Shown here one piece after another: positions 61,593-64,000 of a stretch of DNA of 64,000 nucleotides. Source of the stretch: Gyromitra esculenta (taxonomy: Eukaryota; Ascomycota; Pezizomycetes; Pezizales; Discinaceae); the NCBI GenBank assembly GCA_038503075.1, contig JBCAML010000022.1, positions 992,001-1,056,000 on the forward strand, read 5' to 3'. Position numbers and translations under genes: made by a program. Positions within the stretch are counted from its first letter, which is position 1. Each line of letters begins with the position of its first letter. The notes under the pieces were generated by a model. It saw only the letters and a list, made by a program, of their open reading frames with translations, was not told the DNA's origin and made no database searches.

Positions 61593-63253
61593 TGTTTTAT
61601 GTGGCTGAGGTGGTGGGTAGGAAAGGGGGTGGTGGTTAATGCTGGGATGTGCTGATGGAGGTGTTGGTGTTGGTGTTGGTGGGGTTGAGGTTGAGGCTCT
61701 GGGATAGCTACACAGCTCTGGGATCTTATCTTATCTGATTCTTGATCTGGGGGTTTCTATTTTTGGGTACACAACACAGCCAAATGCAGGGAAATCGCTA
61801 ATGATGAAGATTTACAATTTACGAGTGAAACATGTCAATTGTGGAAGTCAGTTTATATTAAACTATCTGTCTCCCTGTAAAGCACTGTCAGCACACACCC
61901 TTTACTTCCAATGCTGAGGCAAAAAGCTACACAGAAAATCTGCACAATCTCAGTTCTCCAAGGTGAAAAAACGATCGTTTCGTCAAAGATAAACTCCGTA
62001 ACACAGCAACGATTTGGTGTTCATCATATTGTGCCCACTCAAAACAATCCAACAGCAAAAAAAGCTAGGTCAGGTTACGCTAGTGAGGTGAGCTGTAAAG
62101 TTGTTGCACTAGAAAAGCTTATCCGGGTCTGGAGATATAGTTAGTATCCGTTATTCCATGTAAAATGCAAGGCGACGTGAAAAGGTAGAGAAAAGGGTAA
62201 GAAGGTAGTCGAGTCAGGCTCATTAAATCAGATTTTTTATGGGTGTGCTCATAGCGGGCAGAAACCCGTTCACACAGTGTGAATAATAAATGTTTCATCA
62301 TTTCGACTGTGATAATTTGGGGGCAGAAGAAGAAGAAAAAGGCACGAAGCAAGAAAAAAGGTGCAAGAGGGAGAATACCATACCTTTCAGTTGGTAGATA
62401 CAATCCAATAATAAAATCGATGTATCATCTGGATTGCCGGACAAGTCAGCCTAAGCCCATAAAGCCATCCATAGGCTGTTTTAATGCGATAGCCATCTCC
62501 AATCGCGACCATGATCAGCTGACGCTCGAAATCAACAAGCATCCCCTCCCAGCGACCCGGTTTTGTACAGTGGGCCGCGGCTACCACCGGAGTGGTGAGA
62601 AGGAACGCGGTTCTGTCCGCCCGTACGTTCAAAATTCTTCATGTGATGATCCCGCCCGTGATAGTATAAGAAAGAGTGAGATATGTACCTGAATTGAAGT
62701 GTTGCTTGATGGTTAGTAAGTTGGTTTCTCGCAACAATAGAAAAGCTAGAGCGAAAGGCAGCAGGGAAGGGGTCAATCGCGAGTCAGACAAGGCTGAAAC
62801 TTATAGAGACAAAATATCGACATGAATTTTTCGGAAGGAGCATAGCTTAAAAGCAATTGTCGATGTATCATCACTCAAGCGATATAGTAGACCCCATAGA
62901 AACAATGCAAAGAAAAAGAAGGAAAGAAGTAAAAGATAAAACAAACCTTTGTTCTGTTTTTATTATCTTTATTTATATCTTCAAACTGACCCAATTAGAA
63001 AGGACCTAGTAGTCTGAGGACAGCGACTGTTAGCATGTCGTTCAATGGAATGAAGAGAAATACGGGCATGAAGAAGAGGGAAGATAAAGTCAGGCTAATT
63101 ATATAAAGTATGTTATCCTCACTGAAAAGTAGGAGTTGGATTGTTCATGAAAAAAGGATTTCATCACTCGAGTCTTCCAATGCTAAAGAAAGCAAAGCGG
63201 GGCTGGGGGGATAGAGGAGAGGAGGACGGAGCGTAAAAGAGCTAATATCTTAC
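61593..63253. other. Intergenic region
   Basis: About 1.7 kb without a firm gene. The first 150 bases carry G/T-rich repeats of GGTGTTGGTGTT type near 61650-61680, in the probable promoter of the 61070-61592 gene. The stretch at 62880-63250 probably contains the 3' part of the small minus-strand gene that starts at 63316, whose downstream exons I could not define. Confidence 0.4.
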
Positions 63254-63316
63254 CATTTGATCGCCATTGAAGAAAACGTCTGCATTGAAGCCTCGTCCAC
63301 GTCGTGAAGTAGGCAT
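63254..63316 (-). CDS. First coding exon of a possible small gene (3' exons undefined)
   Basis: The minus-strand exon encodes MPTSRRGRGFNADVFFNGDQ plus Met and ends at a good donor, GTAAGA. Just upstream, TTCTTCTGCTGCAG looks like a splice acceptor in the leader, so the exon may be internal to a transcript with a 5'-untranslated intron. Possible downstream acceptors are TTTCTTTAG near 63184 and GTCCTCAG near 63020. Neither gives a product I recognise, so the rest of the gene is left open. Confidence 0.3.
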
Positions 63317-63662
63317 TGTTGGCCTGCAGCAGAAGAAATAATTAATGTTTGTCGTGGGAGGGCGGAGAATGCGGGAGATGGAGCGCGAATTTATGAGTGG
63401 TTGCAGAAATCAATTTTTCCCCGACGCTCTTCTTGGCATGTAACTGTGCAGGGCTGGGCCCTGTGGCTATACAGGGAACGTCAATGTGGCTGTGCATCGC
63501 CTGATCGGTGTTAGTGCCGGCATTACTGCTGCCTCCTCGGATCGAGCTTCATAAAGCCCGTCTTCCCCCCCGCGTTTAACGTCAGGTTCCCCTTTCTCTC
63601 CTCTCACCACCAGACAGCAGCATCCGCTCTGTTACAGACAAGCAAATCTACAAACCTCAATC
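63317..63662. promoter_or_regulatory. Divergent spacer before the gene at the right edge
   Basis: A 346-bp spacer between two divergent starts. The stretch 63560-63660 is C/T-rich on the plus strand and is the likely leader of the edge gene. No specific site assigned. Confidence 0.4.
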
Positions 63663-64000
63663 ATGGCGGTCGGGGTCCACGTACCCCTCCGTTTCTTGCG
63701 GTATGTTCATGTTCAGGCCCCCATTGAGCCCTTTGCCACCAGATATATCATACTGACCTCATCTCTCTATCTCTAGGACAGCGCTTAAACGGGGCATCCA
63801 AATCCTCAAAGAGCGTCTTCCCGCGTCTCAACAGTCCTCAAAAATCTTATTCGAGCCAGTCTATGCACGTCTTCCCGTTTCTCACCCCCGTGGTCACATC
63901 GCGAATCGCATCAAGGTCTCGAACCGCTGGTACAGCACCTTCGTCCACGAGTTCAAAAATGCCTCTCGAGACTCTGTGTCACGTATTGCCAAGGGCCCAG
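63663..64000 (+). CDS. 5' part of an unknown gene, cut by the window edge (probably mitochondrial)
   Basis: Exon 1 is 63663-63700 (MAVGVHVPLRFLR) and exon 2 starts at 63777, after a 76-nt intron with donor GTATGT and acceptor CTCTAG, staying open to the last base. The visible 87 residues are basic with few acidic residues and amphipathic (ALKRGIQILKERLPASQQ, then HIANRIKVSNRWYSTFVHEF). Arg-rich sequence with an RWYST motif is common in mitochondrial presequences, which suggests import into mitochondria. The mature domain is outside the window, so no function can be given. Confidence 0.6.

Overview
This window looks like nuclear DNA of a filamentous ascomycete (Pezizomycotina). Genes lie on both strands without operons. 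They are split by short GT-AG introns, mostly 50-90 nt, often with a CTAAC/CTAAT-like branch site. The protein families are standard for that group: SFT2, SAH1, a VRL1-type VPS9/PX protein, ACL4, GIR2, MIX23, UPF0643 and a Sir2/Hst1 sirtuin. I cannot assign a class or genus. All gene models were spliced by hand. Every multi-exon model given as complete closes in frame across all junctions, which is the main support for the exon limits.

Layout. 1-7 kb: a bHLH regulator (minus) and the Golgi protein SFT2 (plus) diverge from a 2.3-kb purine-rich spacer. 7.2-12.4 kb: gene-poor DNA ending in a long pyrimidine-rich leader. 12.4-16 kb: a LARP1-like RNA-binding protein with a La motif and a DM15-like C-terminus. 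16-22.8 kb: T-rich flank, an isolated F-box gene, and two copies of a short retroposon-like element flanked by target-site-duplication-like repeats. 22.8-30.3 kb: an FPG-type DNA glycosylase divergent from MIX23, then UPF0643 and SAH1. 30.3-38.8 kb: AT-rich spacer, then the 1433-residue VRL1-type protein convergent with a single-pass membrane protein carrying heptad-like repeats. 41-45.5 kb: a sirtuin convergent with a divergent carnitine acyltransferase-family protein. 45.5-51.4 kb: an AT-rich island without convincing genes but with foldback sequences and a degenerate tRNA-like unit. 51.4-56 kb: a small acidic orphan and a Ser-rich coiled-coil protein. 58-64 kb: ACL4 and GIR2 divergent from a 303-bp spacer, two small uncharacterised genes, and the 5' end of a gene cut by the window edge.

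Themes. Several genes act in translation or ribosome biology (LARP1-like, ACL4, GIR2), membrane traffic (SFT2, VRL1), NAD- or SAM-linked chromatin and methyl metabolism (sirtuin, SAH1), and mitochondria or genome maintenance (MIX23, FPG). No secondary-metabolite cluster, defence cassette, CRISPR array, rRNA gene or intact tRNA gene was found. The most novel-looking items are the paired short retroposons at 21.5-22.35 kb, the degenerate active-site motifs of the acyltransferase-like protein, and the foldback sequences in the 46-51 kb island.
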